Positions 1 to 9,681 of a DNA stretch of 64,000 bases are shown one piece after another (position 1 is the stretch's first letter; every line of letters begins with the position of its first letter). The DNA comes from Candidatus Hoaglandella endobia (GTDB lineage Bacteria > Pseudomonadota > Gammaproteobacteria > Enterobacterales > Enterobacteriaceae): positions 522,365 through 586,364 of the forward strand of contig NZ_LN999835.1 in NCBI RefSeq assembly GCF_900044015.1, read 5' to 3'. The translations under genes were made by a program, and so were the position numbers. Below the pieces are notes generated by a model. That model did no database searches and was not told where the DNA came from. It saw only the letters and a program-made list of their open reading frames with translations.

Positions 1-1415
1 ATGTACGCTCTAATACGCCGTTAGACCAGGAAGCTAGCCGACGTGCCATGTCTGTTTATTTCCCATCGCAGGTGGTGATACCGATGTTGCCTGAGGTGCT
101 ATCCAACGACTTATGTTCGCTAAATCCGCAGGTTGATAGACTTTGTATGGTTTGCGAGATGACTATCTCTGCCCATGGTAGGCTTTCTTCTTACAAATTT
201 TATGAAGCGGTGATTAATTCCCATGCTCGACTTACTTATAGTCGAGTTTGGGATATTTTGCAGGGCAAAAATGATCTGTGCGCTTATGAAGCTTCAATTG
301 AAGCTTCAATTATTAAAGCGCTAAAGCAACTGCATGAGATGTACAAAATCCTGAAACAGGATAGGCTACGGCGCGGTGGTATCTGTTTTGAAACCGAGGA
401 AGCAAAATTTATTTTCAATACAGAGCGACGCATTGAGCGTATTGAGTCTGTGAAAAGCAATGATGCCCATAGAATAATAGAGGAGTGTATGATTCTCGCA
501 AATATTGCCGCGGCCCGTTTTGTAGAGAAAAAAAGAGAGCCAGCGCTTTATCGCGTGCACGACCGGCCAAGTAACAATCATCTCATGTCATTGCGCACAG
601 TATTGGGCCAATTAGGTCTTTCTTTGGACGGAGGTGACAAACCTGAGCCAAAAGATTATGCAAAGATAATGAATATTATAGCCGGCCGGTCAGATTATGA
701 GATGCTGCAAACCATGCTGCTACGATCGATGAAACAGGCAATTTATGATCCTGAAAATCGCGGCCACTTTGGATTAGCATTACAGGTATATGGGCATTTT
801 ACCTCCCCGATACGTCGGTATCCAGATTTAGTATTGCACCGGGCTATTAAATATCTGCTCTATCGAAAAAATCATAAAAATAATAATGAAGTAGAAGTTC
901 GCGCTACCCCAAATGGAGGCTGGCATTACGAATTAGAAGAGCTATTACAGCTTGGCCAGCAATGTTCTCTTAGTGAGCGCCGTGCAGATGACGCGACCAG
1001 GGATGTATCGGATTGGCTGAAATGCGACTTTATGCAAGATTATCTTGGTAAGATATTTAGCGGTATTATCACTAGCGTCACAAGTTTCGGGTTCTTTGTA
1101 CGCCTCAATAAGCTATTTATCGACGGGCTAGTGCATGTTTCCTCGCTGGATAATGACTATTACCGCTATGACAACATCGGCCAGCGGATCATCGGTGAAT
1201 CTAGTGGAAGAGTTTATCAGCTGGGAGATGCGGTGGTAATCCGTATCGAGGCAGTACATATGGATGAACGCAAAATAGATTTTTTTGTAATTTCAGATCG
1301 CTTTCAGCAACGCTGTTTCGGTAAGACCATACGCCAGCATCAGCAGCAAAATACACACAGCGGCAATAAAGATAAAAAAAATGTCGCGGCGACAACATCA
1401 GCCTACCAACGTTGA
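1..1415 (+). CDS. rnr: Ribonuclease R, 3' part (5' end outside window)
   Basis: Processive 3'-5' exoribonuclease that degrades structured RNA and takes part in RNA quality control. The frame is already open at base 3 and reads YVRSNTPLDQEASRRAMSVY, which continues the RNB catalytic domain, so the ATG at 48 is internal and the true start lies left of the window. The RNB part runs to about codon 335 and contains HFTSPIRRYPDL. It is followed by an S1 RNA-binding domain (GFFVRLNKLFIDGLVHVSSLDNDYYRY). The lysine-rich tail of the roughly 813-residue E. coli enzyme is cut short. An A8 run at 1374-1381 precedes the present stop, and the +1 frame there carries a basic tail to 1440. rlmB follows, as in E. 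coli. Confidence 0.95.
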   Translation, partial: VRSNTPLDQEASRRAMSVYFPSQVVIPMLPEVLSNDLCSLNPQVDRLCMVCEMTISAHGRLSSYKFYEAVINSHARLTYSRVWDILQGKNDLCAYEASIEASIIKALKQLHEMYKILKQDRLRRGGICFETEEAKFIFNTERRIERIESVKSNDAHRIIEECMILANIAAARFVEKKREPALYRVHDRPSNNHLMSLRTVLGQLGLSLDGGDKPEPKDYAKIMNIIAGRSDYEMLQTMLLRSMKQAIYDPENRGHFGLALQVYGHFTSPIRRYPDLVLHRAIKYLLYRKNHKNNNEVEVRATPNGGWHYELEELLQLGQQCSLSERRADDATRDVSDWLKCDFMQDYLGKIFSGIITSVTSFGFFVRLNKLFIDGLVHVSSLDNDYYRYDNIGQRIIGESSGRVYQLGDAVVIRIEAVHMDERKIDFFVISDRFQQRCFGKTIRQHQQQNTHSGNKDKKNVAATTSAYQR

Positions 1416-1584
1416 ATCTGGTCGCAAGCAAAGAAAATGATAAGCTCGTTTTCTCTTTCGGCCAACTTAGCTAGTATGCGGGGCACGGTCAAACTGCTAC
1501 AGCAGTCAAACCTGTTGCCGAGAATTAGTTACTGTTAGTAACATTCGCAAAATAGCCGTTCAGTACTGTTCACAATAAAAAAAT

Positions 1585-2325
1585 ATGAGCGAAATAATTT
1601 ACGGTATTCATGCTATACAGGCTTTGCTGGAACGCGATCAGCAATGTTTTCTAGATATTTATCTTTTAAAAGGGCGTAAAGATCGCCGCCTGCAGCTACT
1701 AATCAAACAATTAGAGCAGTTGGGTATTGTTATCAAAATAACTAGTCGTCAGTGGCTAGATAAGAAGGTTAAGGGTGCAGTTCATCAGGGTATCATAGCC
1801 CGAGTACAGTCAAGGAAGCAGTATCAGGAGAATGATTTACTTCCTCTGCTGATTACGCGACAGGCCGCACCACTACTGCTAGTACTTGACGGCATCACTG
1901 ATCCCCATAACCTAGGCGCATGTTTGCGTTGCGCTGATGCTGCCGGGGTACATGCCGTTATAGTACCCAATGACAGATCAGCTCAATTGAATGCCACCAC
2001 CAAGAAAGTGGCTAGCGGTGCTGCAGAGACTGTACCGCTAATTCGTGTTACAAATTTAGTACGTACTCTGCGCCTATTAAAGCATCATCAAGTATTGATT
2101 GTTGGTACCACCATAGAAGCTGACCAAAATATTTATCAGAGTAACCTAAACGGGCCGCTGGCGCTAGTAATAGGCGCAGAAGGCAAGGGTATGCGTCGCC
2201 TAACCCGTGAACATTGCGATAAGCTTATCAGTATTCCTATGGTTGGGACGGTTTCATCTCTCAATGTGTCTGTTGCTACTGGAGTATGCCTGTTTGAAGC
2301 CATACGGCAACGGAGCCAACAATAG
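1585..2325 (+). CDS. rlmB: 23S rRNA (guanosine-2251-2'-O)-methyltransferase
   Basis: SpoU/TrmH-family (SPOUT, knotted) methyltransferase that 2'-O-methylates G2251 in the peptidyl-transferase region of 23S rRNA using S-adenosylmethionine. The 246 residues match the usual 243. An N-terminal substrate-binding domain (about 1-75) is followed by the SPOUT domain with family motifs [20 protein letters not shown] (about residues 100-119), [14 protein letters not shown] and the C-terminal [10 protein letters not shown]. The ATG at 1585 gives [17 protein letters not shown], as in E. coli; no strong Shine-Dalgarno is visible. It follows rnr as in E. coli, so they are probably co-transcribed. A terminator at 2471-2504 ends the unit. 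Confidence 0.97.
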   Translation: MSEIIYGIHAIQALLERDQQCFLDIYLLKGRKDRRLQLLIKQLEQLGIVIKITSRQWLDKKVKGAVHQGIIARVQSRKQYQENDLLPLLITRQAAPLLLVLDGITDPHNLGACLRCADAAGVHAVIVPNDRSAQLNATTKKVASGAAETVPLIRVTNLVRTLRLLKHHQVLIVGTTIEADQNIYQSNLNGPLALVIGAEGKGMRRLTREHCDKLISIPMVGTVSSLNVSVATGVCLFEAIRQRSQQ

Positions 2326-2470
2326 GCAACAAGAAGTTATATGTAAGTAATAATTTAAAGGATGCAAAATTTAAAACCTTCTGGTATTATAGAAGATGAT
2401 TTATTACTAGTTATAAATAGTCTCTCTACTTTGTTAAGGTAGAGAGCAATTGTGGGTAATTAGTAGTCAG

Positions 2471-2504
2471 TTATAACAAATAATTTGTTATAATCTTTTT
2501 TTTT
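2471..2504 (+). terminator. Intrinsic terminator after rlmB, overlapping a possible rpsF promoter
   Basis: TTATAACAAA and TTTGTTATAA form a perfect 10-bp stem with a TAA loop, followed by TC and a run of T. The descending side of the stem also contains TGTTATAAT, an extended -10 promoter motif at 2486-2494. The same bases could therefore end rlmB transcription and start rpsF transcription. The terminator reading is the stronger one. Confidence 0.7.
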
Positions 2505-2542
2505 GACCATAAACTTATTAAGTTTCACGTTCCTTGCTTCCC

Positions 2543-2596
2543 TGCCCAAAGTTGTCCTCTGGACAGGAGGCTGAATAATCCGTAAGGAGCAGTTCT
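2543..2596 (+). promoter_or_regulatory. rpsF leader, possible S6:S18 autoregulatory element
   Basis: The stretch before rpsF has a small hairpin (TTGTCC-TCT-GGACAG), then GGAGGCTGAATAATCCG and the Shine-Dalgarno TAAGGAG. It closely resembles what I recall of the E. coli rpsF leader, where a CCG-containing motif is bound by the S6:S18 complex to repress the operon. The similarity is judged by eye; the fold was not computed. Confidence 0.5.
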
Positions 2597-2998
2597 GTGC
2601 GTCATTATGAAATAGTTTTTATGGTACATCCTGATCAAAGCGAACAAGTTGCTAGCATGATCGAACGCTACATTGCACTTATTACTAGCGCTGCAGGTAA
2701 GATCCATCGCCTAGAAGATTGGAACCGTCGTCAGCTAACTTACCCAATCAATAAACTGCACAAAGCTCACTATGTTCTGTTAAACATAGAAGCTTCACAG
2801 GAATTAATCGACGAGCTAGAGACCTCTTTCCGCTTCAACGATGCAGTAATTCGCAGCATGATTATGCGTGTTAAACACGCAGTGACTGAAGCGTCTCCAA
2901 TGGTAAAATTGAAAGATGAACGCCGTGAGCGCCGTGAAGACTTCGTTACTGAGAGCACTGAAGACTCTGATGCTAGTAGAAATACTAAAGCAGAATAG
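2597..2998 (+). CDS. rpsF: 30S ribosomal protein S6
   Basis: S6 binds the 16S rRNA central domain as a heterodimer with S18. The start is GTG at 2597, giving [18 protein letters not shown] as in E. coli, with TAAGGAG 6 bases upstream. The length of 133 is normal for the family (131-135). The core (1-100, one ferredoxin-like fold) is highly conserved and ends in the charged RRERREDF segment. The acidic tail of the E. coli protein, where glutamates are added by RimK, is shortened and mixed ([16 protein letters not shown]). First gene of rpsF-priB-rpsR-rplI. Confidence 0.97.
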   Translation: MRHYEIVFMVHPDQSEQVASMIERYIALITSAAGKIHRLEDWNRRQLTYPINKLHKAHYVLLNIEASQELIDELETSFRFNDAVIRSMIMRVKHAVTEASPMVKLKDERRERREDFVTESTEDSDASRNTKAE

Positions 2999-3010
2999 AT
3001 ATAATAGATG

Positions 3011-3331
3011 ATGACGGTGAACCGTCTGATGCTGTCAGGCACCGTGTGCATGGTACCAATCCGCACGGTAAGCCCGTTAGGTATTCTCCATTGCCAGTTT
3101 ATGCTTGAGCATCGTTCTGTACAGCAGGAAGCTGGTTTTTCACGACAGGCATGGTGCCGTGTGCCTGTAGTAGTTATTAGTAAACAACAAAATCTCGATA
3201 TTACTAACAGTATAAAGATCGGTGTGCAGATTAGCGTGCAGGGCTTTATGAGTTGCCATCAGGGGCGTAATGGACTCAGTAAGCTTGTTCTGCATGCTGA
3301 GCAGGTAGATTTTATAAAATCTGGAGACTAG
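3011..3331 (+). CDS. priB: Primosomal replication protein N
   Basis: Single OB-fold protein that binds single-stranded DNA and PriA in replication restart. Conserved segments are [34 protein letters not shown] and [19 protein letters not shown]. The start is uncertain: ATG 3008, ATG 3011 and GTG 3017 are all in frame and no Shine-Dalgarno is visible. ATG 3011 gives MTVNRL, closest to the E. coli MTNRL. It lies 12 bases after rpsF and 4 before rpsR, the standard enterobacterial arrangement. Its partner priA is also kept (31042-33240). Confidence 0.93.
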   Translation: MTVNRLMLSGTVCMVPIRTVSPLGILHCQFMLEHRSVQQEAGFSRQAWCRVPVVVISKQQNLDITNSIKIGVQISVQGFMSCHQGRNGLSKLVLHAEQVDFIKSGD

Positions 3332-3335
3332 CTCT

Positions 3336-3563
3336 ATGGTAAGTTATGTTCGTCGTCGTAAATTCTGCCGCTTCACCGCAGAAGAAGTTGCTGAAATAGA
3401 CTATAAAGATATCACTATGCTGAAAAACTATATAACTGACAGCGGTAAAATTGTCCCGAGCCGGATTACCGGTACTCGCGCCAAATATCAACGGCAGTTA
3501 GCCCGTGCGATTAAGCGGGCACGCTACCTTTCTCTCTTGCCATATACTGATCATCATAATTAA
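3336..3563 (+). CDS. rpsR: 30S ribosomal protein S18
   Basis: S18 pairs with S6 on the platform of the small subunit. The length of 75 residues equals E. coli, and the segment from about residue 31 ([20 protein letters not shown]) to LLPYTDHHN is almost unchanged. The N-terminal [20 protein letters not shown] is also conserved. The start ATG at 3336 has GGAG 8 bases upstream. It is translated immediately after priB. Confidence 0.97.
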   Translation: MVSYVRRRKFCRFTAEEVAEIDYKDITMLKNYITDSGKIVPSRITGTRAKYQRQLARAIKRARYLSLLPYTDHHN

Positions 3564-3621
3564 TTATTAGTATAAATATTAATATTTTATAATTCTTAGA
3601 TTATAGAGGAGATAAGAGGTA

Positions 3622-4080
3622 ATGCAAGTGATTTTACTTGATAAACTTGCTAAGTTGGGTAATTTAGGTGAACAAGTTAATGTTAAAGCTGGTTATGCAC
3701 GTAATTTCTTATTCCCCAATGGGAAAGCCGTATCGGCTACTAAAAAAAACGTAGAATATTTCTTAGCGCGTCGTGCTGAGCTTGAAGCAAAACTAGCTGA
3801 AATTAAGGCGCTGGCTGTAGCTCGCGCTAAAAAAATTACTGAACTGGGCAACGTCACCATTACTTCTAAGGCTGGTAATGAAGGTAAATTATTCGGCTCT
3901 ATAGGTACTAAAAATATTGCCGAGGCGATTACTGCAGCCGGAGTTAATGTTGCTAAAAGTGAAATTCGTCTAACAAATGGTATTTTGCGCACTATTGGAC
4001 ATCATGAAGTGCGCATCCAAGTACATAGCGAAGTTTTCGCTAGCCTAAATGTAATAGTAGTAGCTGATTGTAGTAGCTGA
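3622..4080 (+). CDS. rplI: 50S ribosomal protein L9
   Basis: Two-domain L9 that binds domain V of 23S rRNA near the L1 stalk. The N-terminal domain (1-50) has [30 protein letters not shown] (positions 3622-3711), then a long helix (about 41-75) and the C-terminal domain with GKLFGSIGT. The 152 residues exceed the usual 149. The last residues (VVADCSS) come from a 13-bp tandem duplication at 4057-4080 that moved the stop. Shine-Dalgarno AAGAGG precedes the ATG. Last gene of the rpsF operon. Confidence 0.96.
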   Translation: MQVILLDKLAKLGNLGEQVNVKAGYARNFLFPNGKAVSATKKNVEYFLARRAELEAKLAEIKALAVARAKKITELGNVTITSKAGNEGKLFGSIGTKNIAEAITAAGVNVAKSEIRLTNGILRTIGHHEVRIQVHSEVFASLNVIVVADCSS

Positions 4081-4133
4081 ATATAGAGATAATAACCAAC
4101 CAGCTGTGATATAATTACTAGGGTTGACCTACC

Positions 4134-4161
4134 CCTTACCAGTTGTAAGGTTATTTATTTT
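4134..4161 (+). terminator. Terminator between rplI and ppa
   Basis: CCTTAC and GTAAGG form a 6-bp stem around CAGTT, followed on the + strand by TTATTTATTTT. It ends the rpsF operon. It overlaps the ppa stop codon (4151-4153), so it may serve both convergent genes. Confidence 0.5.
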
Positions 4162-4681
4162 GAGCACGTTCAAAAGAAGACATAATTATTGCCTTGGCGG
4201 CTTCGGCGTTTTTCCAGCCGTTAACCTTAACCCATTTACCAGCTTCTAGATCTTTGTAGCGCTCAAAAAAGTGAGTAATTTGCGCCCGTAATAATGGCGG
4301 TAGATCATAAATATCTTGAATATGATCATATTCGTTTGATAATTTTGTGTGCGGTACAGCTATAAGCTTAGCGTCTTCACCTGATTCATCAGTCATATTC
4401 AGTACGCCTAACGGGCGGCAGCGGACTACTGAGCTAGGCTGCAGTGGATAACGCGTGGGCACGAGAACATCAACTGGATCGCCATCAGACGACAGCGTCT
4501 GGTTGATATAGCCGTAATTGCAAGGGTAGAACATCGCAGTAGACATGAAACGATCCACAAACAGAGCGCCGCTTTCTTTATTAATTTCATATTTAATGGG
4601 ATTAGCATTAGCCGGAATTTCGGTGATCACATAGATATCTTCTGGTAGATCTTTACCGGCTGGTACCTGATTCAAACTCAT
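4151..4681 (-). CDS. ppa: Inorganic pyrophosphatase
   Basis: Family I soluble pyrophosphatase that hydrolyses PPi to phosphate and pulls nucleic-acid and aminoacyl-tRNA synthesis forward. It has 176 residues, equal to E. coli. The metal-site motif DGDPVDVLV (around residues 66-74) is intact, as are [20 protein letters not shown] and [19 protein letters not shown]. The ATG at 4681 has AAGGAA upstream on the minus strand. It converges on rplI. The divergent gap to minC carries a strong orphan hairpin. Confidence 0.97.
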   Translation of the reverse strand: MSLNQVPAGKDLPEDIYVITEIPANANPIKYEINKESGALFVDRFMSTAMFYPCNYGYINQTLSSDGDPVDVLVPTRYPLQPSSVVRCRPLGVLNMTDESGEDAKLIAVPHTKLSNEYDHIQDIYDLPPLLRAQITHFFERYKDLEAGKWVKVNGWKNAEAAKAIIMSSFERAQNK

Positions 4682-5030
4682 GTTCTTTCCTTAAGAAGCC
4701 AAATTAAGCTGATATGATAACAGCTTGTGCCTATGTATGTGTAGTTATATCTAATTTTTTACTATTTCCGTTGCTTTTTAGTGCAACGTGCAAAAAGTCA
4801 ATTAAGTACTGCGCCTAGCGCTTTACCATGCGCTAGGCGCAGTATTATCCGTTTCCCACCACGATGCATTTTAGATACTTTACTTATCTTAGTTACCTTT
4901 CTTAGTTACCTTTTGTTTTTTTATGCTAATGTCCCTGATAACTAGCACAGTATTCACTATAACGTTACTAGGCTTTTATTAAAAAAAATAATTAGGTTTA
5001 TAATTAATACGTTATTATATTAAAGGAAAT
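4682..5030. other. Gene-free ppa-minC gap with one strong hairpin
   Basis: Divergent spacer between ppa (-) and minC (+). At 4807-4844 two 15-base arms (TACTGCGCCTAGCGC and its exact complement) enclose an 8-base loop. This GC-rich structure stands in an AT-rich spacer and is not followed by a T run. At 4888-4913 a 13-bp unit (CTTAGTTACCTTT) is repeated perfectly in tandem. AAAGGA before 5031 is the minC ribosome binding site. I see no gene relic here. Confidence 0.7.
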
Positions 5031-5702
5031 ATGTTGCAAACGCCAATTAAGTTGAAAGGTGGTAATTTTACTTTATCGGTAATTCATATTTATGATGTGC
5101 AACCAGATGAACTTCGTCGGGCAATAGAGGATAAAGTCGAACAGGTACCCGGCTTTTTAAAAAATGCTCCGGTTGTTATCAACGTTGCCGCTCTTGGCCC
5201 TGAAACGAGCTGGTACGAACTATCTCAAGCAGTGCTGTCCACCGGCATACATGTAGTCGGTATCAGCGGATGTAGTAATAATGTGTTAAAACAGGCGATC
5301 ATTCGTAGTGGCTTTCCGTTATTAAACGAAGGAAAAACAGTTCAATATAGTGTTCCTCAACCTACACAGACGGTTAAGACCAGGCTGATCAATACTCCGA
5401 TACGCTCTGGACAGCAAATTTACGCCCATAACAGCGATCTTATCGTAACCAGTAGCGTGAGTGCCGGCGCTGAGCTTATCGCCGACGGTAATATACATAT
5501 TTATGGTATGATGCGGGGTCGAGCGCTAGCCGGCGCCTCTGGTGATGAGACATGTCAGATATTCTGTACCCACTTTTTCCCTGAGCTCGTATCTATTGCC
5601 GGCCAGTATTGGTTAAGCCAGCAAATTCCGGCTGCGTTTTCAGGTAACGCAGCAAGGTTGTGCTTGCAGGATGGCATGCTTACCATTAATTTTTTAATTT
5701 AG
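5031..5702 (+). CDS. minC: Septum site-determining protein MinC
   Basis: FtsZ assembly inhibitor that blocks septation away from mid-cell when recruited to the membrane by MinD. It has 223 residues (E. coli 231). The N-terminal inhibitory domain (about 1-105) is followed by the C-terminal beta-helix dimerisation and MinD-binding domain (about 118-223) with [38 protein letters not shown] and [15 protein letters not shown]. The linker is short. Shine-Dalgarno AAAGGA. First gene of minCDE. Confidence 0.96.
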   Translation: MLQTPIKLKGGNFTLSVIHIYDVQPDELRRAIEDKVEQVPGFLKNAPVVINVAALGPETSWYELSQAVLSTGIHVVGISGCSNNVLKQAIIRSGFPLLNEGKTVQYSVPQPTQTVKTRLINTPIRSGQQIYAHNSDLIVTSSVSAGAELIADGNIHIYGMMRGRALAGASGDETCQIFCTHFFPELVSIAGQYWLSQQIPAAFSGNAARLCLQDGMLTINFLI

Positions 5703-5722
5703 CCTTAACAAGGAATTTCTTC

Positions 5723-6535
5723 ATGGCACGCATTATAGTAGTTACTTCTGGTAAAGGAGGCGTTGGTAAAACTACATCTAGCGCTGCTATCGCTACTGGA
5801 TTAGCCCGCAAAGGAAAGAAAACCGTCGTGATTGATTTTGATATCGGGCTGCGTAACCTAGACTTGATTATGGGCTGTGAACGCCGGGTTGTCTACGATT
5901 TTATCAATGTTATTCAGGGAGAAGCAACCTTTTATCAGGCGCTGATTAAAGATAAAAGGACCGAAAACTTATATATCCTACCTGCGTCACAAACGCGGGA
6001 TAAAGATGCTTTAACCCGTGAAGGTGTAGAAACAGTACTAAATAATTTAAGCTCGATAAATTTTGATTTTGTGGTCTGTGATTCGCCAGCCGGCATCGAG
6101 ACCGGTGCTCTAATGGCACTTTATTTCGCTGATGAAGCCATCATTACTACCAACCCAGAAGTTTCATCAGTACGTGACTCAGACCGTATTTTGGGCCTAT
6201 TGTCTTCTAAATCACGCCGTGCAGAAAATAACATGGAGCCAATTAAGGAGCATTTATTACTCACCCGATATAATCCACGGCGCGTGAGTATTGGTGATAT
6301 GTTGAGCATGGAGGACGTCATTGAAATTTTGCGTATCCCTCTAGTAGGGGTGATCCCTGAGGATCAATCGGTATTACGGGCTTCTAATCAGGGTGTGTCA
6401 GTAATTCTCGACGAGAAGTCTGATGCCGGCCAGGCCTATTCAGATATGGTTGATCGCTTGTTAGGAGAAGAACGTTCCTTTCGCTTCATTGAAGAAGCGA
6501 AAAAAGGATTACTGAAACGCCTATTTAGGGGATAA
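5723..6535 (+). CDS. minD: Septum site-determining ATPase MinD
   Basis: Deviant-Walker ParA-type ATPase that oscillates with MinE and brings MinC to the membrane. It has 270 residues, equal to E. coli. The Walker A motif GKGGVGKTT (residues 10-18) is followed by [18 protein letters not shown] and [11 protein letters not shown]. The C-terminal amphipathic membrane-targeting helix ([16 protein letters not shown]) is retained, so membrane binding should work. It starts 20 bases after minC with AAGGAA upstream and ends 7 bases before minE. Confidence 0.97.
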   Translation: MARIIVVTSGKGGVGKTTSSAAIATGLARKGKKTVVIDFDIGLRNLDLIMGCERRVVYDFINVIQGEATFYQALIKDKRTENLYILPASQTRDKDALTREGVETVLNNLSSINFDFVVCDSPAGIETGALMALYFADEAIITTNPEVSSVRDSDRILGLLSSKSRRAENNMEPIKEHLLLTRYNPRRVSIGDMLSMEDVIEILRIPLVGVIPEDQSVLRASNQGVSVILDEKSDAGQAYSDMVDRLLGEERSFRFIEEAKKGLLKRLFRG

Positions 6536-6542
6536 GAAGTAT

Positions 6543-6812
6543 ATGGTCTTACTACTTGATTTTTTGCTCTTCCGTAAAAAAAATACAGCAAACATAGCTA
6601 AGGAACGGCTACAAATTATCGTTGCAGAGCGTCGCAAAGGATATCACGAACCGCACTATCTGCCACAGCTAAAACTTGATCTGCTTGAGGTCATATGTAA
6701 ATATGTAAAAATTGATTCAAATATGCTTTCTATCCAGCTGGAGCAAAGAGATGACGAAATCTCCATTTTGGAGTTTAACGTTATGCTTCCGGAAGAAGAA
6801 AGCATAAAATAA
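6543..6812 (+). CDS. minE: Cell division topological specificity factor MinE
   Basis: Stimulates the MinD ATPase and drives pole-to-pole oscillation. It has 89 residues (E. coli 88). The N-terminal membrane-binding and anti-MinCD segment ([20 protein letters not shown]) is followed by IIVAERR and the dimerisation domain [19 protein letters not shown] complete Min system is therefore present, in contrast to the severely shortened FtsN further on. It converges on tsaB. Confidence 0.96.
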   Translation: MVLLLDFLLFRKKNTANIAKERLQIIVAERRKGYHEPHYLPQLKLDLLEVICKYVKIDSNMLSIQLEQRDDEISILEFNVMLPEEESIK

Positions 6813-6930
6813 AATCTTTATGCTATTAGCCTCTTGCTACTACACAAAGAGTGACGCTGCCTTAATTTAATTAATATCGATTACTCTATCTCGATCTCTC
6901 TCATGAGATTAGACTGGACAGGGTTACAAC

Positions 6931-7635
6931 TTAGCCCCGACCAGGCAATTTTTTCCACATCACATCATTATGCAGATAGTTTGGTTGCACCAAGGCTGCC
7001 TGTTGGGCACCACCACGACAAAAAAGATACAGAGCCAACGGCAGTATATCGCGCGCACTCGGCAATAGCGTATGACCAGGTATAAGCTGTAACCGATTAT
7101 CGCTGCTCATTAATGTCGGATATATCTGCCAGCCAGTACCAGCGGTGGCCCAGCATCCCGTGATATGAGCATTTAGCACCGCCAAGACAGCTGGTGTTGC
7201 TATCGTCTCGCTTTCTTCTCCGAGCCACTTGCCCTCAGCCTGACGTTGATACTGCGCCCAATAGACCTTGCCCATATGCGCATTAATAGCGGTCAATATC
7301 TGGCTGACGCCGGTCTGGCGCCAGGCGCCCTCGGCTACTGTTGCCAAAGTCGATATGCCGATAAGCGGCAGATCGGCCCCCAGCGCCAGTCCCTGGGCAA
7401 TGCCGATACCAATGCGTACGCCAGTAAAACTGCCGGGGCCGCGGCTGAAAGCCAGCGCATCAAGTTCCTTCAGTTTAATTCCTGCCTCCGCTAGTAAGCT
7501 ATCGACCATTGGTAATATACGTTGTGTGTGTTCGCGTGGGGCAACGACATAACGCTCAAGCAAGAGACAATCTTCCATCAGTGCTGCGGAACAGGCTTCA
7601 GTCGCGGTATCAATGGCTAAAATACGAGTAGACAT
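6931..7635 (-). CDS. tsaB: tRNA t6A synthesis protein TsaB
   Basis: ASKHA-fold partner of TsaD and TsaE, needed for N6-threonylcarbamoyladenosine at position 37 of ANN-decoding tRNAs. The chosen start is ATG at 7635 (MSTRILAIDTATEACSAAL), with TGAGG 7 bases upstream. An in-frame ATG 12 bases earlier lacks such a site. That gives 234 residues against 231. Conserved segments are PREHTQRILPMV, RGPGSFTGVRIGIGIAQGLA and the terminal NDVMWKKLPG. The TsaC, D and E partners are not in this window. Confidence 0.95.
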   Translation of the reverse strand: MSTRILAIDTATEACSAALMEDCLLLERYVVAPREHTQRILPMVDSLLAEAGIKLKELDALAFSRGPGSFTGVRIGIGIAQGLALGADLPLIGISTLATVAEGAWRQTGVSQILTAINAHMGKVYWAQYQRQAEGKWLGEESETIATPAVLAVLNAHITGCWATAGTGWQIYPTLMSSDNRLQLIPGHTLLPSARDILPLALYLFCRGGAQQAALVQPNYLHNDVMWKKLPGRG

Positions 7636-7912
7636 GCTAAACCTCAAATGAAAGTAAGCGGATCTATGCGTAGATCATCTATTATATTAGATATATTATA
7701 ATATAAACAATTAGTTATAAAAAATAATAGAGACCCTACTTAATAGTACAGCTAAGCTTAGGATCCTATAAAAGTTGGTTTTGTTATTTCCTAAAAACTG
7801 ATAACGCATGACGTTTATGCTCAGCAATGCGGCAGATTTTACTCCCATTCATGCAGTCTGGGAGAAAACTCGGTTGAGGCTGGGGATCATTTTGGAAAGA
7901 GTGAGGTTCTTT

Positions 7913-8110
7913 TTACAAAGAAGTATCCGCATCTTCTTTGTGGTTACAGTGCGTGAAGACCATTTCGCCGGTGTGGTTAGCGCGTAGTTCTCTTGCAACC
8001 TGAATAATAGCCTTACTACTACTCATCCCACGGGCCATCAATGCCTGAATACGCTCGACGGCTTTTTGCTGTTGTTCATATGTTAATATATGAGTGATGT
8101 TATTTAACAT
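7913..8110 (-). CDS. yoaH: UPF0181 family small protein YoaH
   Basis: Small conserved protein of unknown function. The core [20 protein letters not shown] and ELRANHTGE match E. coli YoaH (59 residues), while the N-terminus and the C-terminal tail ([12 protein letters not shown]) differ; here it has 65 residues. It lies between tsaB and yoaE as in E. coli, but yoaA, yoaB and pabB, its usual neighbours, are missing. No function can be inferred from sequence. Confidence 0.85.
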   Translation of the reverse strand: MLNNITHILTYEQQQKAVERIQALMARGMSSSKAIIQVARELRANHTGEMVFTHCNHKEDADTSL

Positions 8111-8409
8111 AAATCTTTCTGGATAACGTAACTTGGTCTAAGTATCTCATAGCGTAACCGGTTATGCCATGAGTTTCTTCCTGTCTTGGAAGATCATTTT
8201 TTCCTGACAGGGGTATATCGATACCATTTAAGATGCTATTTAAATTTATAGTTCAGGCTGACCGCAATCCAGTTAGTGGTCAATTATCAGCAATCAATAC
8301 GCTGAACGCTAAATACCGATAAAACTAGCCCTGATGGCTCTAAGAATAGCTAGCCTAGACGGTCCTTTTCAGGCCGCAGCTCTCTTTCTACTTAATTAGT
8401 ATCTATTAT
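8111..8409. other. yoaH-yoaE gap, no recognisable gene
   Basis: Gap where E. coli carries pabB, nudL, sdaA and pdeD. I read both strands and found no convincing remnant of these or of the missing YoaE C-terminal domain. Confidence 0.55.
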
Positions 8410-9681
8410 CTACTCATCTTGATCGATGAATTCGCTAGTAATCGCTTCTAGTACGTCCGGCGGCGTAATTAGTCCCTGAATAACGCCTAATTTATTAGTA
8501 ACTATCACCATGCTGCCTTTCGCCCGGTGTAATTCTTCTAGCAGTTTTAATACGTCCATTGCTTCAGGAACCACAATAGCAGGATTAGCAGCGGCATAAG
8601 CTTTGACCTGCTCCCCATTGGTCAACTTTATTAGAAGGTCTTTAGCACGCACGATACCGATTAGTTGATCGAGCTCACCGTCGCAAACCGGGAACATATT
8701 ATGCGGCTTCTCTATCAATATCTCACGCAATTCCTCGATGGGACTCTGGGCGTCAAGCCAGTTTATCTCATTACGCGATGTCATTATGCTGCGCAGCGTG
8801 CGCGATGCCAGAGACAGTACCCCAGTTATCATATTATACGCTTCAGTAACTTGTTCTTGTTTAAACTTCTCGGATATTGCATCGTTACAGGTATTGCCTT
8901 GCGTATTGCTGCTTATTAGTTTTATAATGGTTTCAGCTGTACGTTCACGCATTAGCTTGGTAGATTGGTTCTTAATAAAATTGCGGCGCGCGATCTGGTT
9001 GAATAATTCAATTATAATCGAAAAACCGATGGCGGCATACAGATAGCCCTTCGGAAGTTGAAAACCAAAACCTTCAGCGATGAGGCTGAATCCGATCATC
9101 AGCAAGAAGCTCAGAAATAGTACTACCACCGGTTGATTACGCTTGACAAAGCGGGTCAGCGCCCGTGATGCGAAAAGCATAATCGACATGGCGATGATCA
9201 CAGCCATCATCATCACCGGCAAATTATTTACTATCCCCACCGCTGTGATAATCGCATCTAAAGATAATACCGCGTCCAGGATGACTATCTGCACAACTAC
9301 AGCCCAGAAACCGCTGTGGCCGCGGCCAGAATTGCTGTCTTGTTCTTTATTTTCTAGGCGCTCATGCAGTTCGGTAGTAGCCTTGAACAATAAGAAGGTA
9401 CCCCCAAGTATTAAAATAATATCGCGGCCGGAAAAAGAGAATGTGCTGAAGCTAAATAACTGTCTTGTTAGTGTGATCAGCCATGAAATCAATGACAGCA
9501 GCCCAAGACGCATAATCAAGGCTAAGGCTAACCCGATTACTTGTGTGCGATCGCGCTTTCTAGGCGGTAATTTATCCGCCAGGATCGCAATAAAGACCAA
9601 GTTGTCGATACCTAGCACGATCTCTAATACAATCAAGATCAGTAGTCCTAACCACATTGAGGGGTTTAATAAGAGTTCCAT
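8410..9681 (-). CDS. yoaE: TerC-type membrane protein with CBS pair, C-terminally shortened YoaE
   Basis: Inner-membrane TerC-family protein, possibly involved in metal export; its substrate is not established. Residues 1-225 form the TerC domain with [19 protein letters not shown] and the second acidic motif [16 protein letters not shown]. Residues about 285-420 form a CBS pair ([50 protein letters not shown]). E. coli YoaE has 518 residues and adds a CorC/HlyC domain. Here translation stops at SEFIDQDE after 423 residues, so that domain is absent. Start ATG 9681 has GGAG upstream; a GTG one codon earlier is less likely. Divergent from manX. Confidence 0.9.
   Translation of the reverse strand: MELLLNPSMWLGLLILIVLEIVLGIDNLVFIAILADKLPPRKRDRTQVIGLALALIMRLGLLSLISWLITLTRQLFSFSTFSFSGRDIILILGGTFLLFKATTELHERLENKEQDSNSGRGHSGFWAVVVQIVILDAVLSLDAIITAVGIVNNLPVMMMAVIIAMSIMLFASRALTRFVKRNQPVVVLFLSFLLMIGFSLIAEGFGFQLPKGYLYAAIGFSIIIELFNQIARRNFIKNQSTKLMRERTAETIIKLISSNTQGNTCNDAISEKFKQEQVTEAYNMITGVLSLASRTLRSIMTSRNEINWLDAQSPIEELREILIEKPHNMFPVCDGELDQLIGIVRAKDLLIKLTNGEQVKAYAAANPAIVVPEAMDVLKLLEELHRAKGSMVIVTNKLGVIQGLITPPDVLEAITSEFIDQDE

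Noticed and set aside
2422-2446. CTCTCTAC/GTAGAGAG hairpin after rlmB as terminator
   Set aside because: Perfect 8-bp stem but no T run; the stem at 2471-2504 with its T tract is a better terminator.
8111-8409. Remnant of the YoaE CorC/HlyC domain or of pabB
   Set aside because: No reading frame on either strand gives more than scattered matches.
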